40,080 nucleotides of DNA from Bradyrhizobium sp. Ec3.3 (GTDB taxonomy: Bacteria; Pseudomonadota; Alphaproteobacteria; Rhizobiales; Xanthobacteraceae): assembly GCF_000472925.1 (NCBI RefSeq), contig NZ_KI421478.1, forward strand, positions 1 through 40,080, given 5' to 3'. The translations under genes were made by a program, and so were the position numbers. Positions 16,118 through 24,763 of the stretch are shown one piece after another (position 1 is the first letter of the stretch; each line of letters starts with the position of its first letter). The notes below the pieces were generated by a model. That model saw nothing but the letters and a program-made list of their open reading frames with translations. It searched no databases and was not told the origin of the DNA.

Positions 16118-16513
16118 ATGAACTATCGAATGGCCTTCCTCTCCAAGGATAACCGACTCCTCGTTCCTCGGTTTCCGGACGAGGACACACGCCGACGTCC
16201 TGAAGACGTTGGACAACAACCGGGATATGTTGACCTTCGAGCAGTGCATGAGCAGCTCGCCCCTGGTCGTGACCCCCAAGATCGGTAGGGAAGTTAAGTT
16301 CTCCCGGGGCAGGAAAAGCCTCGTGGAATTCGATATGAGGGACAACGGGGGCCAATTGATAGCATTGGCCAAGAAGCTCCGTCGCAAGACGCCGAAGGGG
16401 GGCAGGCGGTCACTGCGGGCGATTGCGTTGGGCTGCACCGAGCGCGCTACGTGAGCGAAACTGGAAAGCCGTTCGCGCCCACGGCCGCCGCTCGAGTGCT
16501 TGGCGAGCTGTGA
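16118..16513 (+). pseudogene. Decayed recombinase sequence at the island's left end
   Basis: Nothing here reads as an intact gene. A 56-codon frame from 16118 (MNYRMAFLSKDNRLL...) might be the eroded start of an integrase, but that is weak. The better signal is further on. One frame gives EFDMRDNGGQLIALAKKLRR then GGRRSLRAIA, and after a frame change near 16425 the text continues ARYVSETGKPFAPTAAARVL to a TGA at 16513. Joined, this resembles the C-terminal helix-turn-helix of serine recombinases (SLREIAAELAARGYV-type, then GKPFxPTAVxRML). The frameshift and missing catalytic domain mark it as a remnant. Confidence 0.5.
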
Positions 16514-16599
16514 CTGTCGTGTTGATCCAGATCAAACGGAAAGACTCGGCTCAATAGGAGAATTTTGAGGTCGGATAGCCGGGAGCCGGAGGTCCGTAC

Positions 16600-18018
16600 A
16601 TGAACGCAATAGCAACCAAATCGCCCGCTCCCGTAGGCCGCCGTTTTCCTGACGGGTTTTACTGGGGCGTCGGCACTTCGTCGTACCAGATCGAGGGAGC
16701 ATGGAACGAGGACGGCAAGGGCGTGTCGATCTGGGATACGTTCGCGCACACGCCCGGCAACATCAAGAACGACGACAACGGCGACGTCGCGAATGACCAC
16801 TACCACCGGTACAAGGAAGACGTTGCGCTGATAAGGTCGATCGGCGCCAAGGCTTACCGATTTTCAATCGCCTGGCCCCGGATATTCCCTGAAGGCACTG
16901 GCCAGCCTAACCAGAAGGGACTCGACTTCTACCACCGCCTCGTCGACGAGATGCTCCGCGCCGGCATAGAACCGTTCGCCACCCTTTACCACTGGGACCT
17001 GCCGCAAACGTTGCAAGACAAATACGGTGGCTGGCGGTCCAAAGACACGGCGAAGGTATTTGCCGACTACGCCGGCTACATGGCCGAGCAACTCGGCGAC
17101 CGCGTGAAGCACTACTTCACGATCAACGAGTTTCGTTCTTTCGTCGAGGGCGGCTACCAGGTTATCGACGTCGATGTTGGCGGCGGAAAGAAGGTCCGCC
17201 TCGGCGGTGCGCCTGGGCTCTCTCTCTCCGATTCCGAACTGAAGCAGGTCCGGCATCACGCCGTGCTCGGCCACGGCCTTGCTGTTCAGGCAATCCGGGC
17301 CCGCGGGCCGGTCGGCACGAAGGTCGGCTTCGCGGAGAACATCAGCGTCGCGGTCCCGCTTATCGATGCACCCGAGTACGTCAAGGCCGCGGAGACGGCC
17401 ACGCGCGACCGCAACGCCGGCTTCATGACGGTCATGCTCGAAGGGCGGTACACCGAGGCGTACTTGGCCGAGGCCGGCGGCAGCACTCCCAAGTTTACGG
17501 AGGAGGAGCTGAAGACGATTGCCTCGCCGCTCGACTTCGTCGGCATCAATGTCTACAAGCCCCGTTGGTACGTAGAGCCGTCCGACGAGCCGCCGGGTTA
17601 CCGGGAAATCCCGCTCAACGCCTCCCATCCAAAAATGCAATCGTCGTGGCACGTCCTCGACCCGGAGGTCATGTACTGGGCGCCACACCACATGCAGAAG
17701 ATCTGGGGCGCGCGATCCATTTTCATCACCGAGAACGGCTGCGCCGCATCGGACGTCGTTGCCGAAGACGGCAGGGTGTACGACTCCGACCGCGTGATGT
17801 TCCTGCGCGCCTGCCTCGGCCAACTCCAGCGAGCGACGTCGGAAGGCGTGCCGGTGGACGGGTACTTCCTCTGGAGCGCGCAGGACAATTTCGAGTGGAT
17901 TGACGGCTACGGCAACCGGTTCGGACTGATCTACGTCGACTTCGATACCTTGAAGCGCATCCCGAAGCTGAGCGCCGAATGGTTCCGGGAGGCGGCGCGG
18001 CAGAACGCGGTGGTGTAG
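16600..18018 (+). CDS. Family 1 glycoside hydrolase (beta-glucosidase type)
   Basis: The 472-residue (beta/alpha)8 retaining glycosidase has no signal peptide and is probably cytosolic. The GH1 N-terminal signature FYWGVGTSSYQIEGAWNEDG is present, as are RFSIAWPRIFP, LYHWDLPQTLQ, the acid/base Glu177 in TINEF and the nucleophile Glu378 in ITENG. The aglycone-side WSAQDNFEW replaces the usual WSxxDNFEW. The acid/base motif reads NEF rather than the near-universal NEP. Both catalytic glutamates are intact, so it is probably active on a beta-glucoside, possibly of plant origin. It is first in a three-gene island operon; the next start lies 8 bp after its stop. Confidence 0.92.
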   Translation: MNAIATKSPAPVGRRFPDGFYWGVGTSSYQIEGAWNEDGKGVSIWDTFAHTPGNIKNDDNGDVANDHYHRYKEDVALIRSIGAKAYRFSIAWPRIFPEGTGQPNQKGLDFYHRLVDEMLRAGIEPFATLYHWDLPQTLQDKYGGWRSKDTAKVFADYAGYMAEQLGDRVKHYFTINEFRSFVEGGYQVIDVDVGGGKKVRLGGAPGLSLSDSELKQVRHHAVLGHGLAVQAIRARGPVGTKVGFAENISVAVPLIDAPEYVKAAETATRDRNAGFMTVMLEGRYTEAYLAEAGGSTPKFTEEELKTIASPLDFVGINVYKPRWYVEPSDEPPGYREIPLNASHPKMQSSWHVLDPEVMYWAPHHMQKIWGARSIFITENGCAASDVVAEDGRVYDSDRVMFLRACLGQLQRATSEGVPVDGYFLWSAQDNFEWIDGYGNRFGLIYVDFDTLKRIPKLSAEWFREAARQNAVV

Positions 18019-18026
18019 GAAGAGGC

Positions 18027-18899
18027 ATGAGCGTGTTAGCGCTCATAGGCTTCGCGTTGACGGCCAGTATCTTTCTAGCGGTGCTGGCAGTGGGCATGCG
18101 TGTCGCGCCCGCGGATTTGCGATATCTCTTCAGCAGACCTTCGCTTCTTTTGCGGTCCTTGGTCGCCATGAACCTGCTGGCGCCAATCATTGCCGTGCTC
18201 GTCTGCAAGATGTTCTCGCTGCACCCCGCGGTGACCGTCGCGCTCGTTACGCTCGCGGTCGCGCCAGTGGGATCTCTGTTCTCGCAGGGCATGCTCCCAC
18301 TCGTCGCGCCCGGAAATGCCGCCTACGCGCGAGGGCTGTTCTTCGCAAGCATCGTGCTGTCGGTGGTCCTTACACCGCTTACCGTCGAGTTGATGCAGGT
18401 GCTCTTAGGCGGGGACCTGCATGTCAATCCGTTGTCGGTCGCGCAAGTGGTCATCAGTTCTGTGCTGCTGCCGCTCGGCATCGGCCTTGCAATCGGGCAG
18501 TGGTGGCCGGCGGCGACGCGGTGGAACTCCGCGCTCCAGACGGTAAGCACTGCTGTGCTTGCGATCTGCAACGTCGTGCTCCTGATTTTCGTTTGGTCGC
18601 GCCTGGGATTGGTCATCCAGGAAGGCACATTGACGGCAATCGCCATCATGACGCTGGGTGGACTCGCCGTCGGCCATTTTCTCGGTGGCCCCGGTGAGGA
18701 CGACCGCACCGTGCTCGCGTTTGCGACGGTCTCGCGTCACCCCGGCGTTGCCATCGTCGTCGCCGGTCTCATGGATCAACCGCTGGCGCCGATCGGCGTT
18801 CTACTCGCCGTCATCGTGAGCGAGATCGTCGTCGTTCCCTACCAACTGTGGCGCAAACGGCTGCGTACCACCGGGTCCGCGACCCCCGGCGCACGTTGA
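18027..18899 (+). CDS. Bile acid:sodium symporter (SBF/BASS) family transporter
   Basis: The 290-residue integral membrane protein has about nine to ten hydrophobic helices. Features of the SBF family are ALTASIFLAVLAVGMRVAPA at the start, the conserved VTLAVAPVGSLFSQ segment (ordinarily the Na+-site crossover), and FATVSRHPGVAIVVAG late in the sequence. Bacterial members move organic anions, pantoate, sulfated or steroid-like compounds with Na+; the substrate is unknown. The ATG at 18027 has AGGAAGAGG upstream. Placement between a beta-glucosidase and a periplasmic adaptor suggests transport of a glycoside or its aglycone (inference). Confidence 0.82.
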   Translation: MSVLALIGFALTASIFLAVLAVGMRVAPADLRYLFSRPSLLLRSLVAMNLLAPIIAVLVCKMFSLHPAVTVALVTLAVAPVGSLFSQGMLPLVAPGNAAYARGLFFASIVLSVVLTPLTVELMQVLLGGDLHVNPLSVAQVVISSVLLPLGIGLAIGQWWPAATRWNSALQTVSTAVLAICNVVLLIFVWSRLGLVIQEGTLTAIAIMTLGGLAVGHFLGGPGEDDRTVLAFATVSRHPGVAIVVAGLMDQPLAPIGVLLAVIVSEIVVVPYQLWRKRLRTTGSATPGAR

Positions 18900-18926
18900 A
18901 TACGAGTGACTGCACAGGAGGCTGCA

Positions 18927-19796
18927 ATGACCGCAATTGAGATCGACCGCTTGAGATCGCTCCGTCTGCGGAGCATCCCGACATTCGCCGTGGCTTGCCT
19001 GATGATCCAGGCGGCCGTCGCGCAGCAACCGGACGCGCCTGACGTCCTTGAGTACAAGGGAACGGTGGCCGCCGCGCGCGAAGCGGAAGTGGCGCCCCGA
19101 ATCGATGGACTTCTGCTCAAGATCAACTTCACCGCGGGACAACCGGTCAAGAAAGGCGATCTTCTGTTCGAGTTCGCGTCAAAGGACAAAGAACTATCGG
19201 TCGCGGTTGCCGAGGCGAGCCTGAAAGAGGCCGAGGCGCAATTGCGCCTTGTCGAGGTAAAGCTGAAGAACGCGCAGACCCTCCGGACCCGCAACGTTAA
19301 CTCCCAAATGCAGTTGCTGGAAGTGGAAGCACAGCGGGATCTCGCGGCGGCCAAGGCCGACCAAGCGCGCGCCAACCTGCAGCTTGCCGAACTGGTCTTG
19401 CAGCAAACGAAGCTTTACGCGCCAATCTCTGGGATCATCAGTCGTCCCTTGGTCAAGGAAGGCACGTATATCACCAAGGAAGCGCGCGATCAGAGTCGTC
19501 TCGCCACCATCGTCCAATTGGATCCGATCCGTGTGGTCGGCCAGGCGCCTGCCGCCATGTATTTTCAGCGCGGCGAAACGGTCCCGAGTATCGAGCAGAT
19601 TGCCGAGCGGCGTGAGTTCAGCATCGTCCTGCCAAACAGCGACAAGTATCCGCACAGGGGACGTCTCGTCGCGGGGAGCTACGAGTTTGACGTTGCAACG
19701 CAGACGACCGAGATAGCTGTGGAGTTTCCGAATCCGGACTATCTGTTGAGGCCCGGCCTCAACGTAACCCTTCAGTCATCAATCCGGGCGAAGTAG
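18927..19796 (+). CDS. RND-type efflux periplasmic adaptor (MFP/HlyD family), orphan
   Basis: The 289-residue membrane-fusion protein has an N-terminal hydrophobic segment ending VAQQPD, a lipoyl/biotinyl-like half domain (EYKGTVAAAREAEVAPRIDG), and a coiled-coil hairpin (about 85-160, EASLKEAEAQLRLVEVKL). The second lipoyl half is LYAPISGIISRPLVKEGTYI, and a beta-barrel with the RVVGQAPAAMYF strand follows. Such adaptors link an inner-membrane RND pump to an outer-membrane channel. No RND pump or TolC-like gene is nearby. The ATG has a CAGGAGG site. It is the last gene of the island operon and must use a partner encoded elsewhere or be a remnant of a larger system. Confidence 0.88.
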   Translation: MTAIEIDRLRSLRLRSIPTFAVACLMIQAAVAQQPDAPDVLEYKGTVAAAREAEVAPRIDGLLLKINFTAGQPVKKGDLLFEFASKDKELSVAVAEASLKEAEAQLRLVEVKLKNAQTLRTRNVNSQMQLLEVEAQRDLAAAKADQARANLQLAELVLQQTKLYAPISGIISRPLVKEGTYITKEARDQSRLATIVQLDPIRVVGQAPAAMYFQRGETVPSIEQIAERREFSIVLPNSDKYPHRGRLVAGSYEFDVATQTTEIAVEFPNPDYLLRPGLNVTLQSSIRAK

Positions 19797-19831
19797 AAGT
19801 AAAAGTAAGAGGGTTGTTTCCTGCGCGTCTG

Positions 19832-19856
19832 TTCGGTACACAATTCCGGTACACAA
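19832..19856 (+). repeat. Tandem candidate integrase arm sites (right)
   Basis: TTCGGTACACAA (19832-19843) and TCCGGTACACAA (19845-19856) are direct repeats 13 bp apart, 60 bp before attR. They match CCGGTATACAA near attL. No gene lies between the adaptor stop at 19796 and attR. Confidence 0.45.
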
Positions 19857-19915
19857 CTTTGGCCGGTCGGCTCGAAAACCCAGCAAAATTCAAGGGTTCC
19901 GGACAGTGGCGATCC

Positions 19916-19934
19916 AGTCCTTTCCTGGGCACCA
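19916..19934 (+). repeat. attR: second copy of the 19-bp tRNA-Leu end
   Basis: AGTCCTTTCCTGGGCACCA is an exact, same-orientation copy of 16018-16036. The bases before it (GGCGATCC) do not match the tRNA, so only the core is duplicated, as expected for the far junction of an integrated island. Confidence 0.88.
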
Positions 19935-20173
19935 TTTTTCTCGGTAGCTCCCTGATGTGACGGCCGAATCGGGGCCTTGGCGTTGCCATTGGTCCGAATG
20001 GGCTACCCGGCGCCAAACCATTTCGGCCGGTTCCTGATCCCCGAAATCCCGCCCCACCTTCTCCAGTCCGATTAAGCCGTCCTTAGCGTTTGGAAATTAC
20101 GGTTTTGGCCGTCCATTTCCCTGCTCCCCGGCCGCTGGCCGGTCATGCCAGCCAGTTAAGAGCGCGTATTCGA
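19935..20173. other. Non-coding stretch between attR and the UbiA-like gene
   Basis: About 240 bp follow the island border. I see no convincing gene, terminator or repeat. The stretch contains GC-rich palindromic bits (CGGCCGCTGGCCG) shortly before the next gene and probably represents the original downstream flank of tRNA-Leu plus the promoter region of the UbiA-like gene. Confidence 0.4.
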
Positions 20174-21502
20174 ATGGAGCAGCCCCAATGGCAGCACGAT
20201 CTCCTTGAACTGGAGCCGCAGCCGGTCCCGACGGCCGCTCCGCGTGCGCTGGTCCTTGAGCTCGAAGGCGCGCTGCTGCGCTCGGATCTGTTGCTGGAGG
20301 CGCTGCTTTGCGAGCCCGGACACATGCTCGGCCGCCTGCGCGCCGCCGGGAGCTGGCGCAAGGACAAGCTCCTGCACCTCGTCGAGGGCGCCAGGCTCGA
20401 CTATGCCAGCCTTCCCTATGAGCAGGACGTCCTGAACCTGGCGCTCGCAGCGCGCGCGCAGGGCCGCAAGGTCTATGTGACCGCCTCCCGGCTGCGCCAC
20501 CATGCCGAGGGCATCGCCGCGCATCTCGGTTTCGACGGCGTGGTCGCGACCGCTGATCTCGACGACTTCGACTATGTCGGCCATCGTGATGCCCCGGGTG
20601 CCGATCGCAAGGCCGGCCTGAAGACTTCGGTCGGCCTGAAGGTTTGGGTGAACGCGCTCCGCGTCTATCAATACGCCAAGAATACGCTGGTCTTCGTTCC
20701 CCTGGTGACGGCGCATCAGATGAGCCTGTCGGCGCTCGGCGCGGCACTCCTGGCCTTCCTGGCGTTCTCGGCCTGCGCGTCCGGCGCCTATCTGATGAAC
20801 GATCTGTTGGATCTCGCCGCCGACCGCCAGCATCCGACCAAGCGCCATCGCGCACTTGCGGCCGGTGATCTGCCGATCGCATCCGCGCTGCTCGCGATTC
20901 CCGTGCTGTGGCTTGGCGCGTTCGCCGCCAGCCTCTGCATCTCCGGCGTCTTCACCGCCGTGCTTGCCGCCTATCTCGCGACCACGATCGCCTATTCGCT
21001 TCTGCTGAAGCGCAAGATGCTGCTCGACGTCGTCACGCTCGCCGGCCTCTATACGCTGCGCATCGTCGGTGGCGCTGCCGGTATCGGCGTGGTGCTGTCC
21101 GAATGGCTGTTGATGTTCTCGCTGTTCGTGTTCACCTCGCTGGCGCTGATCAAGCGCTTCAGCGAGCTGACATTGCGGCAGGGTGCCGGCCTTTCCGATC
21201 CCGCCAACCGCGACTACAGGATCGGCGATCTCCAGGTCATCGCGGCAATGGCCGCGGCGAGCGGCATGAATGCGGTGATCGTGTTCTCGCTCTACGTCTC
21301 GTCCTCGGCGGTGATGACGCTCTACAGCCGGCCCTGGATGCTGTGGCTGCTCAATCCGCTTTTGCTCTACTGGTTCGGCCGCGCGCTGATGATGGCGCAT
21401 CGCCGCGAGATGCCGGACGACCCGATCCTCTACACCTTCAGAGACAACGCCAGCCGGATCACGGTGATGGCGATGATCTGCATCATGCTGGCAGCGATCT
21501 GA
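20174..21502 (+). CDS. UbiA-family transferase (phosphoribosyl-decaprenyl-phosphate synthase-like) with degenerate HAD domain
   Basis: The 442-residue protein has two parts. Residues about 20-165 look like a HAD hydrolase domain (LVLELEGALLRSDLLLEALL; VYVTASRLRHHAEGIAAHLG), but the DxDGT nucleophile motif is replaced by ELEGA. Residues about 165-442 form a polytopic UbiA domain with the Mg-binding NDLLDLAADRQHPTKRHRAL motif, closer to decaprenyl-phosphate phosphoribosyltransferase (Rv3806c/NoeC type) than to quinone prenyltransferases. The second motif lies around LLDVVTLAGLYTLRIVGGAA. The likely reaction puts 5-phosphoribose on a polyprenyl phosphate. The ATG at 20174 is assigned from the protein start; the ribosome site is weak. 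The stop overlaps the next ATG (TGATG). Confidence 0.82.
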   Translation: MEQPQWQHDLLELEPQPVPTAAPRALVLELEGALLRSDLLLEALLCEPGHMLGRLRAAGSWRKDKLLHLVEGARLDYASLPYEQDVLNLALAARAQGRKVYVTASRLRHHAEGIAAHLGFDGVVATADLDDFDYVGHRDAPGADRKAGLKTSVGLKVWVNALRVYQYAKNTLVFVPLVTAHQMSLSALGAALLAFLAFSACASGAYLMNDLLDLAADRQHPTKRHRALAAGDLPIASALLAIPVLWLGAFAASLCISGVFTAVLAAYLATTIAYSLLLKRKMLLDVVTLAGLYTLRIVGGAAGIGVVLSEWLLMFSLFVFTSLALIKRFSELTLRQGAGLSDPANRDYRIGDLQVIAAMAAASGMNAVIVFSLYVSSSAVMTLYSRPWMLWLLNPLLLYWFGRALMMAHRREMPDDPILYTFRDNASRITVMAMICIMLAAI

Positions 21503-23241
21503 TGACCGAAACAAGTCTGAATATGCCAATCGACCGGGAGGGCGCCGCGAGCGTTTCCGCTCCCCTCATCGAGACGCTGACGATTGCGCTGGCCGGCTCG
21601 CTATTGTCGATCCTGACGAGTGGATTCGTCTTCGGTGTCGACAACAACATCTTCCACCTTCCGATCGTTGCCGGCCTCTTCAATGAGCCGCAGTATCAGG
21701 ACGACGCGTTCATCCAGTCGATGCGCTACTTTGCATCCGGCGTCTGGATCGTCTTGAGCGACAGCCAGAAATATTTTGACCACACCGAGCTGGTTTTCTT
21801 CGTCCTGAATTTTCTGTCGAGGCTGTTCTCTGTCCTCGGCTTCCTGTGCTGCGCGTCGCTCCTCGGCATCACCGATCGGCGCGACAGGATTGTGTTCACC
21901 TTGCTCGTCTGCTCGATGCCGCTGCTTTTGGGCTATAGCCCTGCCGGTACCGGCGGCCTGTTCATCAACTATTTCACGCACTCGGAAATCGCGAACGGCA
22001 CCATTCTCTTAGGCGTCTATTTCGCGGCCCGGGGGCGCTTCACGGCGGCGACCGTCGCCCTCGGCGTTACGTTCTTCGTCAATGCGTTCATGGCGATCTG
22101 GCTCGCGCCGCTGCTGGCGTTCATCGGCATCTACCTTCTGATCAAGAAGGAGACGACCATCGCTGCGGTCTGTTCGCGGACCGCGATCGGCCTCGTGATC
22201 TCCGCGCCGATCATGTTTCCGGTGCTGCACGCGATCCTGTCCAATCCCGAGCTAGGCAAGTCGCTTGGCGTGGACTATGCCGCCTATCTCCGCGAATATT
22301 TTGCCGGCCACTCCCTGATCGATTCGATCTCGATGTCCGGCATCCTCCAGATAGCGGAGATCGCGGCCCTCGGTGCAATCGCGCTTTACTGGTTCGGGCC
22401 GACGGGCCGGGAGCTGCAGGTCGCCTATCTCGGGGCGATCCTCCTCTATCTGCTCGGCGTCGTCCTGCCATCCCTGAGCACGTCACCTTTCCTCCTCAAC
22501 ATTCAGCTGCTTCGCTCGGGTACGATCATTCATCTGTTGGCGGGCCTCGCCATTGCCGCGCTCGCCACGTGCTGGTTGCGTCGTGACAGTTCTGCCCTAT
22601 TCCTGCCCGGCTGCGCGATCGTGCTGGCGCTCTATCTGGGCGATGTCGCATTCCTGATTGCCATTCCAATCATCCTGGCAGCCCGGCATATTCGCGAAGC
22701 GACGGAAACCGTGCCTGCCTATCGTCGCAGGGTCGGGTACGCGTTGCTGGCCATGGCCGGATGCGTGCTGTTTCCGCTGGGCGCCTGGAACTATTTCGTG
22801 TTCGATCGGGCCTATTCCGAGGGGGCGCAGGAATGGGCGGATGTAGGCAATTGGGCGCGCATGTCGACGCCGACAAGCGCGACTTTCATCGTGCCGCCGA
22901 GACCCGACCTTGACGCAAAACCGACGCCGTCGATAGCGGACATTGCCCTGTCGCGGCAGGGCAACTTCGAATTCGTCTCGCACCGCCGGGTCTGGGTCGA
23001 CTACAAGCGCGGTGCGGCGGCGATGTGGACGCCGTCCTACTACGCGGTCTGGCACCAGCGCATGACCGAGACGGCCGGACTCGGAGATCACGCATCAAAG
23101 CTCGCCTATGCCGCGCGCGAGGGCATCGGCTATGTCGTCGAGAAGTGCGACGCGGTGTCGTCGCAGGACAGCAGCAGCGTGCTGTTCCGCACCGCCCATC
23201 TCTGCGTGTCCGCCGCGAAACGCCAGGCCGCAGGGCTCTGA
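21502..23241 (+). CDS. Large polytopic membrane protein, possible GT-C-type glycosyltransferase
   Basis: I do not recognise a well-characterised family. The 579-residue protein has roughly 10-12 hydrophobic segments from about residue 20 to 430. A C-terminal soluble part of about 110 residues contains ADVGNWARMSTPTSATFIVP and FEFVSHRRVWVDYKRG. The layout of many membrane helices followed by a small periplasmic domain resembles GT-C enzymes and the DUF6798-type proteins of Bradyrhizobium. The first loop carries acidic residues (NEPQYQDDAFIQS), compatible with a GT-C catalytic loop. It overlaps the UbiA-like gene by one base and precedes a GT87-like gene by 19 bp, so a role in polyprenyl-linked sugar transfer is plausible but unproven. 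Confidence 0.7.
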   Translation: MTETSLNMPIDREGAASVSAPLIETLTIALAGSLLSILTSGFVFGVDNNIFHLPIVAGLFNEPQYQDDAFIQSMRYFASGVWIVLSDSQKYFDHTELVFFVLNFLSRLFSVLGFLCCASLLGITDRRDRIVFTLLVCSMPLLLGYSPAGTGGLFINYFTHSEIANGTILLGVYFAARGRFTAATVALGVTFFVNAFMAIWLAPLLAFIGIYLLIKKETTIAAVCSRTAIGLVISAPIMFPVLHAILSNPELGKSLGVDYAAYLREYFAGHSLIDSISMSGILQIAEIAALGAIALYWFGPTGRELQVAYLGAILLYLLGVVLPSLSTSPFLLNIQLLRSGTIIHLLAGLAIAALATCWLRRDSSALFLPGCAIVLALYLGDVAFLIAIPIILAARHIREATETVPAYRRRVGYALLAMAGCVLFPLGAWNYFVFDRAYSEGAQEWADVGNWARMSTPTSATFIVPPRPDLDAKPTPSIADIALSRQGNFEFVSHRRVWVDYKRGAAAMWTPSYYAVWHQRMTETAGLGDHASKLAYAAREGIGYVVEKCDAVSSQDSSSVLFRTAHLCVSAAKRQAAGL

Positions 23242-23260
23242 AGGCGCCGGGGCGCTCCAC

Positions 23261-24601
23261 ATGGCCAACGGCAACGTAAAGCGGCCGAACGTGATGGAGA
23301 CGCCGGTCGGGAAAGCTGGGCTCGCCTTGTCGTATCCCGCTGGCGGCATCGGCCAACTGCCGAACGCCTGGTTGATGCTTTTTGCTGCGCTCCTCGCCAT
23401 CCCGGTCCTTGCAAGCTTCGTCGTCGACGGCAACTCGAGCGGGCAACTCGGGTGGGACCTTCACGTGAACTGCGCGGGGGTCGATGCCTATGTTGCGGGG
23501 CTTGACCCCTACTTCATCGGCAATTTGAAGAACACCACGTTCGCATACCCCTATCTGCCGGTGACATTGGATGTCTTCCGGCCCCTGTGCTCCACGGGAC
23601 TGCTCGTTGATCATCACAGCGCCGTCTATCTCGTCCTCGGCATTCTCTGCGGACTGCTGTTGCCCAGTCTTGGCGCGCCCCGTGCGGGCCTGCGCGATAC
23701 ATGTCTCAGAGTGCTTTGTGCCCTCGGAGCGTTCGTCGGCTTCGAATGGACACTGGCGTCCGGGAATTTTTCGATTCTGACCGGCTTGCTGACGGCGGTT
23801 GCGCTGGCGCTCTTGCTCAGTCCGCTTGAAGAGGAAGACAACACGAGCTTCATGCTGCGCTTGACCGGTGCCTCCGTGCTCGGCCTGGTGACATCATTCA
23901 AGCTGGTCTTCTGTCCCGTCCTTGCTTCACTCTACTTCCTGCCGCAGCCGCGCTTTCGCAAACTCATCCTGATCGCCGTCGCAGTCGGCATGTTCGTTTT
24001 GCCGATCCTGATCTCGATGGTGTTTTACGCCGACCTCTTCCCAAGCTGGCTCCGCGCCATCTCCGGTCAAATTCCCGGGCAGCTTGGCGTCGCCCAGGAC
24101 AGGATGAATCCCTCGCTCTTCATTCTCGTCCAGGGCCTGGCAAAACGTTGGGATCTGGCGGGCAGCGAAGCGCTCGTGTTCGCCCTCTATGGGCTTGCGG
24201 CGATCGCGCTCGTGCTGGCGCCATTCGCCTTGTCCGTATCGCGCGCCATCGCCGGTCGGGTCTCGCCCGAGACCGGATGGCTTGCGAACAGGTTGGATCG
24301 ATGGCTGATCGATCATCCCCGCGACGCCGCGCGCATCACGGTTCTGGCGATGTATGCACTCTATCTCTGTTCGCCGCGGCTCAAGGAATATGCCTTCTTT
24401 GAATTGGCGATCTATGCCGCCGTTCTCATCGTCGATCTTCCGGCCACGGCGATAGTGGCCGTTCTGACCGTCGCAATCCTCATTCCGACCCTGGTCTCGA
24501 TCTCCGGCGGCGCCATCGAAGGCGGCTTCCTTCAGCTTTTCGCAGCGCTGCTGTGCTTCTGGGTCTTCCTGGCTGATTTTGGCAAGTATCAGCGTCCCTG
24601 A
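23261..24601 (+). CDS. GT87-like (DUF2029) membrane glycosyltransferase
   Basis: The 446-residue integral membrane protein has about ten hydrophobic helices. The first periplasmic loop has the GT87 pattern WDLHVNCAGVDAYVAGLDPY, in which an Asp-containing segment and a G-DPY motif are typical. Mid-protein TSFKLVFCPVLASLYF corresponds to the conserved K/P-rich helix, and RLKEYAFFELAIY lies near the end. GT87 enzymes take sugars from polyprenyl-phosphate donors; in mycobacteria they include alpha-mannosyltransferases and the arabinosyltransferase AftC. The start may be 23261 or the ATG at 23294; neither has a strong ribosome site. It is the last gene of the UbiA-like operon. Confidence 0.75.
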   Translation: MANGNVKRPNVMETPVGKAGLALSYPAGGIGQLPNAWLMLFAALLAIPVLASFVVDGNSSGQLGWDLHVNCAGVDAYVAGLDPYFIGNLKNTTFAYPYLPVTLDVFRPLCSTGLLVDHHSAVYLVLGILCGLLLPSLGAPRAGLRDTCLRVLCALGAFVGFEWTLASGNFSILTGLLTAVALALLLSPLEEEDNTSFMLRLTGASVLGLVTSFKLVFCPVLASLYFLPQPRFRKLILIAVAVGMFVLPILISMVFYADLFPSWLRAISGQIPGQLGVAQDRMNPSLFILVQGLAKRWDLAGSEALVFALYGLAAIALVLAPFALSVSRAIAGRVSPETGWLANRLDRWLIDHPRDAARITVLAMYALYLCSPRLKEYAFFELAIYAAVLIVDLPATAIVAVLTVAILIPTLVSISGGAIEGGFLQLFAALLCFWVFLADFGKYQRP

Positions 24602-24763
24602 GGTCGGCTTGCGCGGATATCTGCCAGCGGATACACCGCCGAAGCGGGGACGAAGGGCTAGCCCAGACTTTTCGGATTTCGCTCGCGCGCCCGACCCTCG
24701 CCAGTTCCCGTTCCGCCCATTAGCCTGCAAGGCTGCATCGATTCGACTGAGGTTTGAAACGCC

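Noticed and set aside
20908..21501. Upstream extension of the 21502-23241 frame
   Set aside because: It lies inside the UbiA-like gene in another frame; the ATG at 21502 with TGATG overlap is a natural start.
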